A DNA stretch of 64,000 nt, from NCBI RefSeq assembly GCF_030316885.1, contig NZ_JASZYQ010000002.1, forward strand, positions 194,001 to 258,000, written 5' to 3'. This DNA is from Variovorax jilinensis. Lineage in GTDB: Bacteria > Pseudomonadota > Gammaproteobacteria > Burkholderiales > Burkholderiaceae_C. Below are positions 54,180 through 64,000 of the stretch, one piece after another. Both the position numbers and the translations under genes were made by a program. Position 1 is the stretch's first letter. Each line of letters begins with the position of its first letter. Under the pieces are notes generated by a model that was not told the DNA's origin, did not search any database, and saw only the letters and a list, made by a program, of their open reading frames with translations.

Positions 54180-55586
54180 TCAGCCGCGCGGCGGCTCGGG
54201 CCAGGGCCGCTGCGGCTCGCGGATCAGCTCGAAGGCGCGCGACACCTGCAGCACGCCGAGGTCGTCGAAGCGCCGTCCCGCGATCTGCAGGCCGATCGGC
54301 AATCCGCCGCTGGAATAGCCGCAGTTGATCGAGGCCGCGGGCTGCTCCGACATGTTGAACGGCACCGTGAAGCCGATGTGCTCGAGCGGCCGCAGCGGGT
54401 CGTTGGTGGGCGAGGGCGCCTCGGCCGCGGCGGGCAGGTTCGGCGCCACCGGCGAGATCACGTAGTCGTAGCCGGCGCAGGCCGCCACGGTCGCGACCCG
54501 CGTGGCGTGGAACTGGCTGAAGGCGCGAAACACGTGCTCGCCGTCGAAGCCCTCGGCGCTGTCGGCCCAGGCCCGGATGTAGGGCAGCACGCGGGCGCGC
54601 TGTTCGGGCCGCAGCGCCTGCATGTCGACCCGCGAGCGCATGCGCCACAGGTGGTCCATGCCGTCGAGCATGGCCTGGGTCATGAAGGGCCGCATCGGCT
54701 CGACGACGGCGCCGGCCTGCTCGAAGAGGCGGGCCGCATGCTGCACGGCGGCCAGCACCTCGGGGTCGACCGGCAGGCCGCAGCCGGCATCGAGCAAGAG
54801 GCCGATGCGCAGGCCGCGCAGATGTGCGGCGTCGACCTCGAAGTCGTTCCATGCGATGTCCTGCGCGGGCAGGCTCATGCTGTCGCGCGCGTCGGGCAGC
54901 GAGAGCGTCTGCATCATCAGCGCGGCGTCGCCGACGCTGCGCGTCATCGGGCCGGCCGCGCGTCCCATGTACGGCGGGTCGATCGGAATCCGGCCCAGGC
55001 TGGGCTTGAGCGTGAAGATGCCGCACCAGCTCGCGGGCAGGCGCAGAGAGCCGCCGATGTCGGTGCCGATGTGCAGCGGGCCGTAGCCTGCGGCGGCGGC
55101 CGCGCCGGCGCCGGCGCTCGAGCCGCCCGGCGTGCGCGACAGGTCCCAGGGATTGCGCGCCAGCTGGTGGAAGCTCGACAGGCCCGAGGACAGCATGCCG
55201 TAGTCGGGCATGGTGGTCTTGCTCACGATGACCGCGCCGGCTTCCTTGAGCCGTGCCGCGGGTGGCGCGTCGGCTGCCGCGGGCTGCAGGTCGACCGCCG
55301 CGGTGCCGGCCGGCATCGGATCGCCGCGCGTCGCGATGTTCTCCTTGACCGTGGTCGGCACGCCGTCGAGCGCGCCGAGCGGCTCGCCGCGCTGCCAGCG
55401 GGCCTCGGAGGCGCGCGCCTGCGCGAGCGCTTCCTCGGGGCGCAGCAGCCAGGTGGCCTGCAGGTGGGGCTCCCAGCGCTCGATGTGGGCCAGCACCGAT
55501 CGCGTGACCTCGACCGGCGACAGGCGCCCGGCGCGATAGGCCGCCAGCAGCTCCCGCGCCGACAGCGCGTGCAGCGCGTCGCTCAC
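54180..55586 (-). CDS. amidase-signature enzyme
   Basis: A 468-residue amidase. The Ser-cisSer-Lys triad is marked by the lysine in TTVKENIA, the cis-serine in TPGGSSAGAGAA, and the nucleophile in GTDIGGSLRLP. Such enzymes cleave amides of amino acids or aryl acids. Start GTG at 55586 overlaps the binding-protein stop (GTGA), so it is co-translated with the peptide-type receptor, suggesting the imported compound carries an amide bond. Confidence 0.9.
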   Translation of the reverse strand: MSDALHALSARELLAAYRAGRLSPVEVTRSVLAHIERWEPHLQATWLLRPEEALAQARASEARWQRGEPLGALDGVPTTVKENIATRGDPMPAGTAAVDLQPAAADAPPAARLKEAGAVIVSKTTMPDYGMLSSGLSSFHQLARNPWDLSRTPGGSSAGAGAAAAAGYGPLHIGTDIGGSLRLPASWCGIFTLKPSLGRIPIDPPYMGRAAGPMTRSVGDAALMMQTLSLPDARDSMSLPAQDIAWNDFEVDAAHLRGLRIGLLLDAGCGLPVDPEVLAAVQHAARLFEQAGAVVEPMRPFMTQAMLDGMDHLWRMRSRVDMQALRPEQRARVLPYIRAWADSAEGFDGEHVFRAFSQFHATRVATVAACAGYDYVISPVAPNLPAAAEAPSPTNDPLRPLEHIGFTVPFNMSEQPAASINCGYSSGGLPIGLQIAGRRFDDLGVLQVSRAFELIREPQRPWPEPPRG

Positions 55587-57079
55587 GACCAGGACAGCGA
55601 CGACAGGTCGTTGACGAAGATCGGCATTTCCTTCCAGAGGCCCTTGACGTTCTTCTTCGCGATGACCGGGAACTGCGGCTGGAACAGGAAGCCGTTGGCG
55701 GCGTCGTTGGCCAGCATGCGCTGGGCCTCGCCGAGCAGCTTGTTGCGCTCGGCCACGCTGCCGGTGGCCTTGATCTTGTCGAACAGGGTGCTGAAGTCCT
55801 TCGACTGGTAGCCCCAGTAGTAGTCGGGCTTGGCGTAGTTGCCGAGATCGAAGGGCTCGACGTGCGAGACGATGCTCAGGTCGTAGTCGTGGCCGCCGCC
55901 ATAGGTGGCGCTGAGCCACTGGGCCCATTCGACGTTCTGGATCTTCACGTTGATGCCGATCTTGGCCAGCTGCGCTGCGATCACCTCGCCGCCCTGGCGC
56001 GCGTAGGGCGGCGGCGGCAGCGTCATCGTGAGCTCGAGCGGCGTCTTCACGCCGGCCTCGGCCAGCAGTTGCTTGGCCTTCTCGATGTTGAACGGGTTGA
56101 TCGCCGTGGTGTCGACGTAGCCCGCGGCGCCCGGCACGTAGTGGCTGCCGATCGGCACGCCGAAGCCGTCGGCCGCGCCCTCGATCACGGCCTTGCGGTC
56201 GATCGCCATCGAGATCGCGCGGCGCACGCGCGGATCGTCCAGCGGCTTGCGCTTGTTGTTCATCGCGAGGATGGTCTTGGCGCGCGAGCCGCCGAGGATC
56301 ACCTGGTATTGCGGGTTGTTCCTGAACTGCGGCACCACGCGCGTCGCGATGCGCGGGAAGGCGTCGACGTCGCCGGCCAGCAGCGAGGCGGCCTGCGCAG
56401 CCGGGTCGGAGATGAAGCGGAAGGTCACCTTGTTGAGCTTGGCGGCACCCGGGTTGCGGAAGCCGTCCCACTTGCTCAGCGTGAGCGAGCTGCCCTTGTT
56501 CCAGCTGTCGAGCTTGTAGGGGCCGGTGCCGACCGGCTTGGTGACGTTGGTGTCGGCGCTCTTGGGCTCGACGATCACGGCCGTGGCCTGGCCCAGCACG
56601 AAGGGCAGGTCGGGATCGATTTCCTTGTTGATCAGCACCACCGTGTGGTCGTCGACCACCTGGGTGCTGATGTTCGCGAAGGTGCGCTTGTCCTTGTTGG
56701 TGCTCTTCTCGGCGCCCGCGCGGTCGAACGAGAACTTGACCGCCTGCGCGTTGAACGGCTCGCCGTTCTGGAACTTGACGCCGCGCCGCAGCTTGAAGGT
56801 ATAGGTGCGCAGGTCGGGCGAGACCTCCCAGCTCTCGGCCAGCAGCGGCGAAACCGTGCCGTCGGCGTTGATCTTGGTCAGCGTCTCGAGGATGTTGTAT
56901 TGCACGATCTCGGCGATCGCGGAGGCCGCACCTGCCGTCGGATCCAGGCCCGGCGGTTCGAGCGTCATGCCGAGCACCATCGCGTCCTTTCCGCGGCCCT
57001 GGGCCAGCGCGGACTGCGGCAGGGCGAGCGGTACGGAGGCGAGTGCGACGGTGGTCAGAAGAGTGCGGCGATTCAACAT
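55583..57079 (-). CDS. ABC transporter periplasmic binding protein (peptide/opine type)
   Basis: A 498-residue SBP_bac_5 protein with signal peptide ending QSALAQG (about 27). It has the family stretches SWEVSPDLRTYTFKLRRGVKF and RAISMAIDRKAVIEG. Family members bind dipeptides, oligopeptides, glutathione or opines. It lies 82 bases after the second ATPase gene of the same transporter and overlaps the amidase gene downstream. Confidence 0.93.
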   Translation of the reverse strand: MLNRRTLLTTVALASVPLALPQSALAQGRGKDAMVLGMTLEPPGLDPTAGAASAIAEIVQYNILETLTKINADGTVSPLLAESWEVSPDLRTYTFKLRRGVKFQNGEPFNAQAVKFSFDRAGAEKSTNKDKRTFANISTQVVDDHTVVLINKEIDPDLPFVLGQATAVIVEPKSADTNVTKPVGTGPYKLDSWNKGSSLTLSKWDGFRNPGAAKLNKVTFRFISDPAAQAASLLAGDVDAFPRIATRVVPQFRNNPQYQVILGGSRAKTILAMNNKRKPLDDPRVRRAISMAIDRKAVIEGAADGFGVPIGSHYVPGAAGYVDTTAINPFNIEKAKQLLAEAGVKTPLELTMTLPPPPYARQGGEVIAAQLAKIGINVKIQNVEWAQWLSATYGGGHDYDLSIVSHVEPFDLGNYAKPDYYWGYQSKDFSTLFDKIKATGSVAERNKLLGEAQRMLANDAANGFLFQPQFPVIAKKNVKGLWKEMPIFVNDLSSLSWS

Positions 57080-57161
57080 GGTTGGAAGCTCCAGGGAAAG
57101 GCGGATCGGAAATCGAACGTTACATCATCGCGAACGCCCGTCGCGACGGCAAGCATCCGGC

Positions 57162-57994
<833 letters not shown>

Positions 57995-57998
<4 letters not shown>

Positions 57999-58984
57999 GC
58001 CGTGGCCTCCGCGGCGGCCGCGATCTCGTCGAGCCGGATGCAGCGCACCCGGTGGTCGTGCGGCAGCGCCACCGGCGGCGGCCGCGCCACGCTGCAGGCG
58101 TCGACCGTGTAGCTGCAGCGGCCCGCGAAGGGGCAGCCCGGCGGCAGGTCGATCAGCTCGGGCACGCTGCCGCGGATGGTCGCGAGCCGGGTGCCGCGCG
58201 GCGCCCCGAGCGCGGGCCGGGCCGCGAACAGCCCCTGCGTGTAGGGATGCGCGCGCTCGGCGAAGACCGCCGCGGTCGGGCCGCTCTCGACCACGCTGCC
58301 GCCGTACATCACGAGCATCTTCGAGACGCTCTCGGCGATCACGCCGAGGTCGTGCGAGATCAGGATCAGCGCCATGCCGCGCTCGGCGACCAGGCTGCGG
58401 ATCAGTTCGAGGATCTGCTTCTGGATCGTGACGTCGAGCGCGGTGGTCGGTTCGTCCGCGATCAGCAGGTCGGGCCCGCAGGCCAGCGCCATCGCGATGC
58501 CGATGCGCTGCCGCTGCCCGCCCGAGAACTGGTGCGGATAGGCATCGAGGCGCGAGGCCGCATCGGGAATGCCCACGCGCTCTAGCAGCGCCAGCGCCTC
58601 CTTGCGCGCCTCGGCGGCCGACAGCCCGCGATGCAGCCGCAGCGGTTCGCCGACCTGGCGCGCGATGGTGTGGACCGGGTTCAGCGCGGTCATCGGCTCC
58701 TGGAAGATCATGCCGATGCGGTCGCCGCGCAAGGCGCACATCGCGCGCTCGGGCAGGCCGACCAGTTCCTGGCCGTCGAAGCGGATGCTGCCGCTGACCT
58801 TGGCGGTGGCCGGCAGCAGGCCCATCAGAGACTGCACCGTGATCGACTTGCCGCAACCCGATTCGCCGACGATGCCGAGCGTCTCGCCGCGTTCGAGCGT
58901 GAAGCCGATGCCGCGCACGGCCTCGGCCGGGCCGCGCTGGGTCTGCAGCAGCACGTGGAGGTCGTCGACTTCGAGCAGGGCCAT
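57995..58984 (-). CDS. ABC transporter ATPase (DppD-like)
   Basis: A 329-residue ABC ATPase with Walker [11 protein letters not shown], signature [15 protein letters not shown], and Walker B LLIADEP. The C-terminal oligo_HPY domain contains CPFAGRC...C, the cysteines that in related transporters can hold an iron-sulfur cluster. It pairs with the DppF-like subunit and contacts the two permeases. It starts 12 bases after the permease gene. Confidence 0.92.
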
Positions 58985-58996
58985 GTCGTGTCCGGG

Positions 58997-59878
58997 TCAG
59001 CGCGCGCGCGCGAGGCGCGGGTCGAGCAGGTCGCGCAGCCCGTCGCCCAGCAGGTTGAGGCCCAGCACCGCGAACGCGATCGCAAGGCCCGGGAACACCG
59101 CGAGCAGCGGCGCCTGGAACATCATGGTCTGGGCCTCGCTCAGCATGCGGCCCCACGATGGTTGTGGCGGCTGGGTGCCGAGCCCGAGGTAGGACAGCGC
59201 GGCCTCGGCCAGGATCGCCACCGCGAAGCGGATCGTGATCTGCACGATCAGCACCGCCGAGATGTTGGGCAGCACGTGCTGCATCGTGATCGCGAACGAG
59301 CCCTTGCCGCAGGCGCGCGCGGCCGCCACGTATTCGCGCGACCAGATGGCGTTGGCCGAGGCGCGCGTGATGCGGGCGAAGGTCGGGATGTTGTAGATGC
59401 CGATCGCGATGATCGCGTTGACGATGCCGGCACCGAACACCGCGGTCAGCATGATGGCCGAGAGGATCGCCGGGAAGGCCATCGTGAAGTCGGTCAGGCG
59501 CATGATGGTTTCCTCGACCCAGCCGCGGCGCGCGGCCGCGAGCAGGCCCAGCGCGGTGCCGACCGTGAGGCCGATGCCGACCGCGATCATGCCGACCAGG
59601 ATCGAGGCGCGCGCGCCCACCAGAAGCAGCGATGCGACGTCCCGACCGTAGGTGTCGGTGCCGAGCCAGTGGTGCCAGCTCGGCTTCTGCAGCTTGCTCG
59701 CGAGGTCCATCTCGTAGGGCGACCAGGGCGTCCAGACCAGCGACACCGCGGCGGCCAGCACCAGCAGCAGGGTCAGCACCGCGCCGATCACGAAGCTGCG
59801 GTGGTGCAGCGCGCGGCGCCAGAAGCCCGGCACCTTGAATGCGGCGGCACTCGGCACCGTCTGTGGAACGGCGCTCAC
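58997..59878 (-). CDS. ABC transporter permease (DppC-like)
   Basis: A 293-residue permease with six membrane helices. HWLGTDTYGRDVASLLLVGAR is the DppC hallmark, and the EAA loop is near EYVAAARACGKG...HVLPN. The start is a GTG at 59878 preceded by GAAGG. An 11-codon open frame between the DppB-like stop and this start (ATGA to GTGA) may only reflect overlap geometry. Confidence 0.92.
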   Translation of the reverse strand: MSAVPQTVPSAAAFKVPGFWRRALHHRSFVIGAVLTLLLVLAAAVSLVWTPWSPYEMDLASKLQKPSWHHWLGTDTYGRDVASLLLVGARASILVGMIAVGIGLTVGTALGLLAAARRGWVEETIMRLTDFTMAFPAILSAIMLTAVFGAGIVNAIIAIGIYNIPTFARITRASANAIWSREYVAAARACGKGSFAITMQHVLPNISAVLIVQITIRFAVAILAEAALSYLGLGTQPPQPSWGRMLSEAQTMMFQAPLLAVFPGLAIAFAVLGLNLLGDGLRDLLDPRLARAR

Positions 59879-59906
59879 CGGAGCGCCTTCGGTGCGGCGG
59901 TGCGGC

Positions 59907-60857
59907 TCATATGTCGCTTGCCTTAATGCGCGGATCGATCACCGCATACAGCACGTCGACCACGAAGTTGACGATCACGACCATCGCCGCCAGCAGCATG
60001 ACGCAGTTGCGCACCACGATCAGGTCGCGGTTGCTGATGGCCTGGAAGATCAGCCGGCCCAGGCCCGGCAGGTAGAACACGTTCTCGACCACGATGGTGC
60101 CGGCCAGCAGTTCGGAGAACTGCATGCCCATCACCGTGACCACCGGGATCATCGCGTTGCGCAGCACATGGCGCCAGAGCACCGCGCGCTGGGACACGCC
60201 CTTGGCGCGTGCGGTGCGCACGAAGTCCTCGCGCATCACCTCGAGCACCGCCGAGCGCGTGATGCGCGCGAGGATGGCGGCCTGCACCACCGCCAGCGAC
60301 AGCGCCGGCAGCAGCAGCGCCTTGAGGCCCGGCAGGATGCCTTCGCCCCAGCCCTCGAAGCCGCCGGCCGAGAACCACTGCAATTGCACCGAGAACACCA
60401 GGATCAGCAGGATCGCGAACCAGAAGTTCGGGATCGCGATGCCCACCTGGGTGAGGCCCATGAGGCCGACGTCGCCGAGCTTGTTGTGGCGCGCCGCCGC
60501 GGTCACGCCCACGAGCAGCGCCAGCACGGTGGTGAAGAACATCGCGAGCAGTGCCAGCGGCACGGTCAGCGCGAGGCGTTCGAGGATCAGGTCGAGCACC
60601 GGAGAGCTGTAGGTGTAGCTGTCGCCGAGCTCGCCGCTCAGCAGGCCGCCGATCCAGTGCCAGTAGCGCGTCCAGGCCGGCTGGTCGAGGCCCAGCTTGA
60701 CCGCAAGCGCCGCCACCGCCTCGGGTGCGGCGTCCGGACCCATGAGCATCTGCGCGGCATTGCCGGGCAGGATCTCGAGGACCAGGAAGACGATGACCGA
60801 TGCGCCGATCAGGGTGGCGATCAAGGTCAGGAAACGCTTGAAAAGGAACAGACTCAT
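59907..60857 (-). CDS. ABC transporter permease (DppB-like)
   Basis: A 316-residue permease starting MSLFLFKRFLTLIATLIGAS, with LGLDQPAWTRYWHWIGG...GELGDSY and the EAA motif region DFVRTARAKGVSQRAVLWRH. It forms the import channel with the DppC-like subunit and is the first gene of the seven-gene operon. ATG 60857 is preferred, and another ATG lies five codons upstream. Confidence 0.92.
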   Translation of the reverse strand: MSLFLFKRFLTLIATLIGASVIVFLVLEILPGNAAQMLMGPDAAPEAVAALAVKLGLDQPAWTRYWHWIGGLLSGELGDSYTYSSPVLDLILERLALTVPLALLAMFFTTVLALLVGVTAAARHNKLGDVGLMGLTQVGIAIPNFWFAILLILVFSVQLQWFSAGGFEGWGEGILPGLKALLLPALSLAVVQAAILARITRSAVLEVMREDFVRTARAKGVSQRAVLWRHVLRNAMIPVVTVMGMQFSELLAGTIVVENVFYLPGLGRLIFQAISNRDLIVVRNCVMLLAAMVVIVNFVVDVLYAVIDPRIKASDI

Positions 60858-60874
60858 GGGGCGGGGCAGCATAA

Positions 60875-61671
<797 letters not shown>

Positions 61672-61715
61672 TTTTTTATCTCTCCCTTTCTCTCTCTCGC
61701 TCTCCTTGGTTTCCG

Positions 61716-62348
61716 CTAGCCCGCGGCGGGTTCACCCCCTTCGCCGGGCTCGCGCCGCGGTGGCTTGGGGCGAGGCGGCTTGCTCGTATGGATGAGCAAT
61801 GTCGCCTTGTCCATCTCGCCGGCGACCAGGGCCGGAAAGGCGTGCAGCGTGCGCACGATGGCGTCGTCGATGGCTTCGCGTTGTTCCTTCTGCGGCTTCT
61901 TGAGCACCCAGCCCACCACCTCGGACTTGACGCCCGGATGGCCGATGCCGATCCGCAGGCGCCAGTAGTCGGCGCTGCCGAGCTGCGCATGGATGTCGCG
62001 CAGGCCGTTGTGGCCCGCATGGCTGCCGCCGCGCTTGAGCTTGGCCTGGCCCGGCACGACATCGAGTTCGTCGTGCGCGATGAGGATCTCGTGCGGCTCG
62101 ATCTTGAAGAAGCGCGCGAGCGCGGCCACCGACTTGCCGGAAAGGTTCATGAAGGTCTGCGGCTCGAGCAGCCAGACCGGCTGGCCGCCGATCTGCGTGC
62201 GCGCCACCAGGCCGTGATAGCTGCGCTCGGGCGCGAGCGTGAGCTTGAGGTCGCGCGCGAGCGCATCGATCCACCAGAAGCCGGCGTTGTGCCGGGTGGA
62301 TTCGTAGTCGGGGCCCGGGTTTCCGAGGCCTGCAAACAGCTTGATCAT
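61716..62348 (-). CDS. pth: peptidyl-tRNA hydrolase
   Basis: A 210-residue enzyme. [21 protein letters not shown] holds the catalytic His (about 22), with Asn in [10 protein letters not shown], Asp in [10 protein letters not shown], and [13 protein letters not shown] following. It releases peptides from tRNAs that drop off ribosomes. The C-terminal 20 residues are Pro/Arg-rich beyond the usual end. It lies downstream of rplY, from which a terminator separates it. Confidence 0.95.
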   Translation of the reverse strand: MIKLFAGLGNPGPDYESTRHNAGFWWIDALARDLKLTLAPERSYHGLVARTQIGGQPVWLLEPQTFMNLSGKSVAALARFFKIEPHEILIAHDELDVVPGQAKLKRGGSHAGHNGLRDIHAQLGSADYWRLRIGIGHPGVKSEVVGWVLKKPQKEQREAIDDAIVRTLHAFPALVAGEMDKATLLIHTSKPPRPKPPRREPGEGGEPAAG

Positions 62349-62380
62349 GAGCAGGGATTGTGAGGGCTGCACCAATGAAA

Positions 62381-62403
62381 ACGGCCCGCACGAGGCGGGC
62401 CGT
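62381..62403 (-). terminator. terminator between rplY and pth
   Basis: Perfect 9-bp stem ACGGCCCGC / GCGGGCCGT with a five-base loop. On the minus strand TTTT follows the stem. It reduces read-through from rplY into pth. Confidence 0.8.
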
Positions 62404-62427
62404 CTTCGGCGAAACGAGAAGCGGAAA

Positions 62428-63078
62428 TTACTTCTTCTTCGCGGGGGCCTTGGCATCGGCCTTGGCCGGTGCGGCAGCGCCTTCAGCGGCTGCGCCTTCG
62501 GCAGGGGCTTCCTCGGCCACCAGCGGCGCCACGGCCGACACCAGCACCGGGTTGACCTTGCCGTGGCTCACGAACTTCACGCCGCGGGGCAGCTTGATGT
62601 CGTTGACGTGCACGGTGGCTTGCTTGGTCAGGCCCGACAGGTCGACCTCGATGAACTCGGGCAGGTCGGCCGGCAGGCAGCTGACTTCGAGTTCGGTCAT
62701 CACGTGGTTCACGAGGTTGTGGTCGGTCTTGACGGCCGGCGACTCTTCCTCACCCTTGTAGTGCAGCGGCACCTTGACCGTCATGCGGGTGCGGGCATCG
62801 ACGCGCTGGAAGTCGATGTGCTGCACGAGCTGGCGGAACGGGTGGTACTGAACGTCGCGCAGCAGCACCTTGGTGCTGGCGCCCGCGAGTTCCATCTCGA
62901 GGATCGACGAGTGGAAGGCTTCCTTCTTGAGGGCGTGCCACAGCGCGTTGTGATCGATCTCGATCAGTTGCGGCTTGCCTTCACCACCGTAGACGATGCC
63001 GGGCGTCTTGCCCGTGATGCGGAGACGGCGGCTCGCACCCGTGCCCTGCTTGGCGCGCTCAAAAGCGACGAATTTCAT
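62428..63078 (-). CDS. rplY: 50S ribosomal protein L25 (long, Ctc-type)
   Basis: A 216-residue L25/TL5 protein. The N-terminal 5S-rRNA-binding domain contains [15 protein letters not shown], and the C-terminal domain of the long form contains [22 protein letters not shown]. The tail is Ala/Lys-rich. L25 binds 5S rRNA in the large subunit. It is co-directional with prs upstream. Confidence 0.95.
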   Translation of the reverse strand: MKFVAFERAKQGTGASRRLRITGKTPGIVYGGEGKPQLIEIDHNALWHALKKEAFHSSILEMELAGASTKVLLRDVQYHPFRQLVQHIDFQRVDARTRMTVKVPLHYKGEEESPAVKTDHNLVNHVMTELEVSCLPADLPEFIEVDLSGLTKQATVHVNDIKLPRGVKFVSHGKVNPVLVSAVAPLVAEEAPAEGAAAEGAAAPAKADAKAPAKKK

Positions 63079-63130
63079 GTTTAGCTCCTGTGGAAGTCGA
63101 CCGCGACCAGTGCGACTCCGATTTCAAAAT

Positions 63131-63150
63131 GGGCTTCCCGCAGGAAGCCC
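63131..63150 (-). terminator. weak terminator or attenuating hairpin after prs
   Basis: Perfect 8-bp stem GGGCTTCC / GGAAGCCC with a four-base loop, followed on the minus strand by ATTTTG. The short T-run suggests partial read-through into rplY. Confidence 0.6.
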
Positions 63151-63177
63151 GGCTCTTTGCCCGGAACCGGGAAGACC

Positions 63178-64000
63178 TCAGAAGAGGTTTTCCTGGTCCG
63201 AGAACAAACTCATCACCGACTCGCCCTTGGCGATGCGCTGGATCGTCTCGGCGATCAGCGGCGCCACGGACAGCTGGCGGATCTTGGTGCAGCCCAATGC
63301 CGCATCGCTCAGCGGGATCGTGTTGGTCACGACCACTTCGTCGAGCGCGCTGCCCTGGGCGATGCGCTCGATCGCGGGACCCGAGAAGATCGGGTGCGTG
63401 CAATAGGCGTAGACCTGCTTGGCGCCGCGCTCCTTGAGCACCTCGGCCGCCTTCACGAGCGTGCCGGCGGTGTCGATCATGTCGTCCATGATCACGCAGT
63501 TGCGGCCGTCGATCTCGCCGATGACGTGCATCACTTCGCTCACGTTGGCGCGCGGGCGGCGCTTGTCGATGATCGCCAGATCGCAGTTCAGCTGCTTGGC
63601 CAGCGCCCGGGCGCGGACCACGCCGCCGACGTCCGGCGAGACCACGATCAGGTCTTCGTAGTTCTTCTGCCGCAGATCGCCCAGAAGCACCGGCGAGGCA
63701 TAGATGTTGTCGACCGGAATGTCGAAGAAACCCTGGATCTGGTCGGCGTGCAGGTCCATGGTGAGCACGCGGGCCACGCCCACGGTCTCGAGCAGGTTGG
63801 CGACCACTTTGGCCGAGATCGGCACCCGGCTCGAGCGCGGGCGGCGGTCCTGGCGCGCATAGCCGAAGTACGGGATCACGGCACTGATGCGCTCGGCCGA
63901 GGCGCGCTTGAGCGCGTCGACCATGATGAGCAGTTCCATCAGGTTCTCGTTGGTCGGCGCACAGGTCGACTGGACCACGAAGACGTCGCGGGCGCGCACG
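63178..64000 (-). CDS. prs: ribose-phosphate pyrophosphokinase (5' part outside window)
   Basis: The visible 273 residues are the C-terminal bulk of PRPP synthase. [21 protein letters not shown] begins the visible part. [10 protein letters not shown] (ATP loop), [15 protein letters not shown], and the PRPP-binding [17 protein letters not shown] follow. It makes PRPP for nucleotide, His and Trp synthesis. The order prs-rplY-pth is the common proteobacterial one. The start lies beyond base 64000. Confidence 0.96.
   Translation of the reverse strand, partial: VRARDVFVVQSTCAPTNENLMELLIMVDALKRASAERISAVIPYFGYARQDRRPRSSRVPISAKVVANLLETVGVARVLTMDLHADQIQGFFDIPVDNIYASPVLLGDLRQKNYEDLIVVSPDVGGVVRARALAKQLNCDLAIIDKRRPRANVSEVMHVIGEIDGRNCVIMDDMIDTAGTLVKAAEVLKERGAKQVYAYCTHPIFSGPAIERIAQGSALDEVVVTNTIPLSDAALGCTKIRQLSVAPLIAETIQRIAKGESVMSLFSDQENLF

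Noticed and set aside
59875..59910. An 11-codon open frame bridging the DppB-like stop (ATGA) and the DppC-like start (GTGA).
   Set aside because: It is too short to judge. The DppC-like gene has its own GAAGG ribosome-binding site, so the frame may exist by chance.

Overview
The window reads as one continuous piece of chromosome from a high-GC betaproteobacterium of the family Comamonadaceae, most like Variovorax. The evidence is uniform GC-rich codon use, several periplasmic Bug-type binding proteins (three solute receptors without permeases, counting the TAXI protein), a complete protocatechuate-branch pcaIJF set, a Burkholderiales-style cytochrome oxidase cluster, and the gene order prs-rplY-pth. 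This is inferred from gene content, because no 16S rRNA is present. I found no rRNA, tRNA, CRISPR array, insertion sequence or phage gene. No stretch longer than about 300 bases lacks a gene.

Layout. 1-4 kb: a MoxR-type ATPase (cut by the window edge), a di-haem cytochrome c, a DUF1841 protein, a SAM methyltransferase and a membrane-anchored TAXI-type receptor. 4-9.2 kb: an IclR regulator divergent from pcaI-pcaJ-pcaF (3-oxoadipate to succinyl-CoA plus acetyl-CoA), an ornithine cyclodeaminase-like reductase and a TauE/SafE exporter. 9.3-17.8 kb: a seven-gene minus-strand operon. It runs crotonase, feruloyl-CoA synthase, SDR dehydrogenase, Bug receptor, lipoprotein tannase/feruloyl esterase, acyl-CoA dehydrogenase, MarR regulator, and looks like uptake and side-chain degradation of plant hydroxycinnamate esters. 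An amidohydrolase is divergent from it. 18.8-25.3 kb: a Kef antiporter with its flavodoxin-like partner, an orphan ParA, a MaoC dehydratase, trmL, a ComF protein, a BioC-like protein and a DUF2244 protein.

25.4-34.8 kb: cytochrome c oxidase subunits (coxB, ctaD, ctaE) with nearly all the biogenesis factors (ctaG/Cox11, SURF1, haem A synthase, haem O synthase, Sco), a 37-residue membrane peptide, and an unlabelled membrane protein that carries a Sco-like CX3C...His signature. 34.8-41.9 kb: rpoH preceded by a perfect CIRCE element, DUF962, ftsY, two M16 peptidase-family genes, rsmD and coaD. This recalls the rsmD-ftsY-ftsEX-rpoH neighbourhood of other proteobacteria but lacks ftsEX. 41.9-45 kb: pxpB-pxpC-pxpA-pcp, which together would take N-terminal pyroglutamate off peptides and open it to glutamate.

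45-52.8 kb: an alpha/beta hydrolase, a histidine phosphatase, a phytanoyl-CoA dioxygenase-like gene, then a LacI-type regulator followed by a Bug receptor, glucarate dehydratase, a class II aldolase and tartronate semialdehyde reductase. A perfect GGTAGCGCTACC palindrome lies in front of lacI. A second perfect copy and a one-mismatch copy lie in front of the Bug gene, so regulator, sites and pathway form one glucarate/galactarate regulon. 52.8-60.9 kb: a minus-strand operon for a peptide-type ABC transporter, its binding protein, an amidase and a TTC38-like TPR protein. 60.9-64 kb: YfhL ferredoxin, a small secreted protein, pth, rplY and prs (5' end outside the window).

Most of the window is ordinary. 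The parts I would look at again are: the hydroxycinnamate operon, whose crotonase keeps both hydratase glutamates; the three palindrome-based regulatory regions; the second Sco-like protein; and a recurring -10-like hexamer six or seven bases before start codons that lack a Shine-Dalgarno sequence, which suggests leaderless mRNAs.
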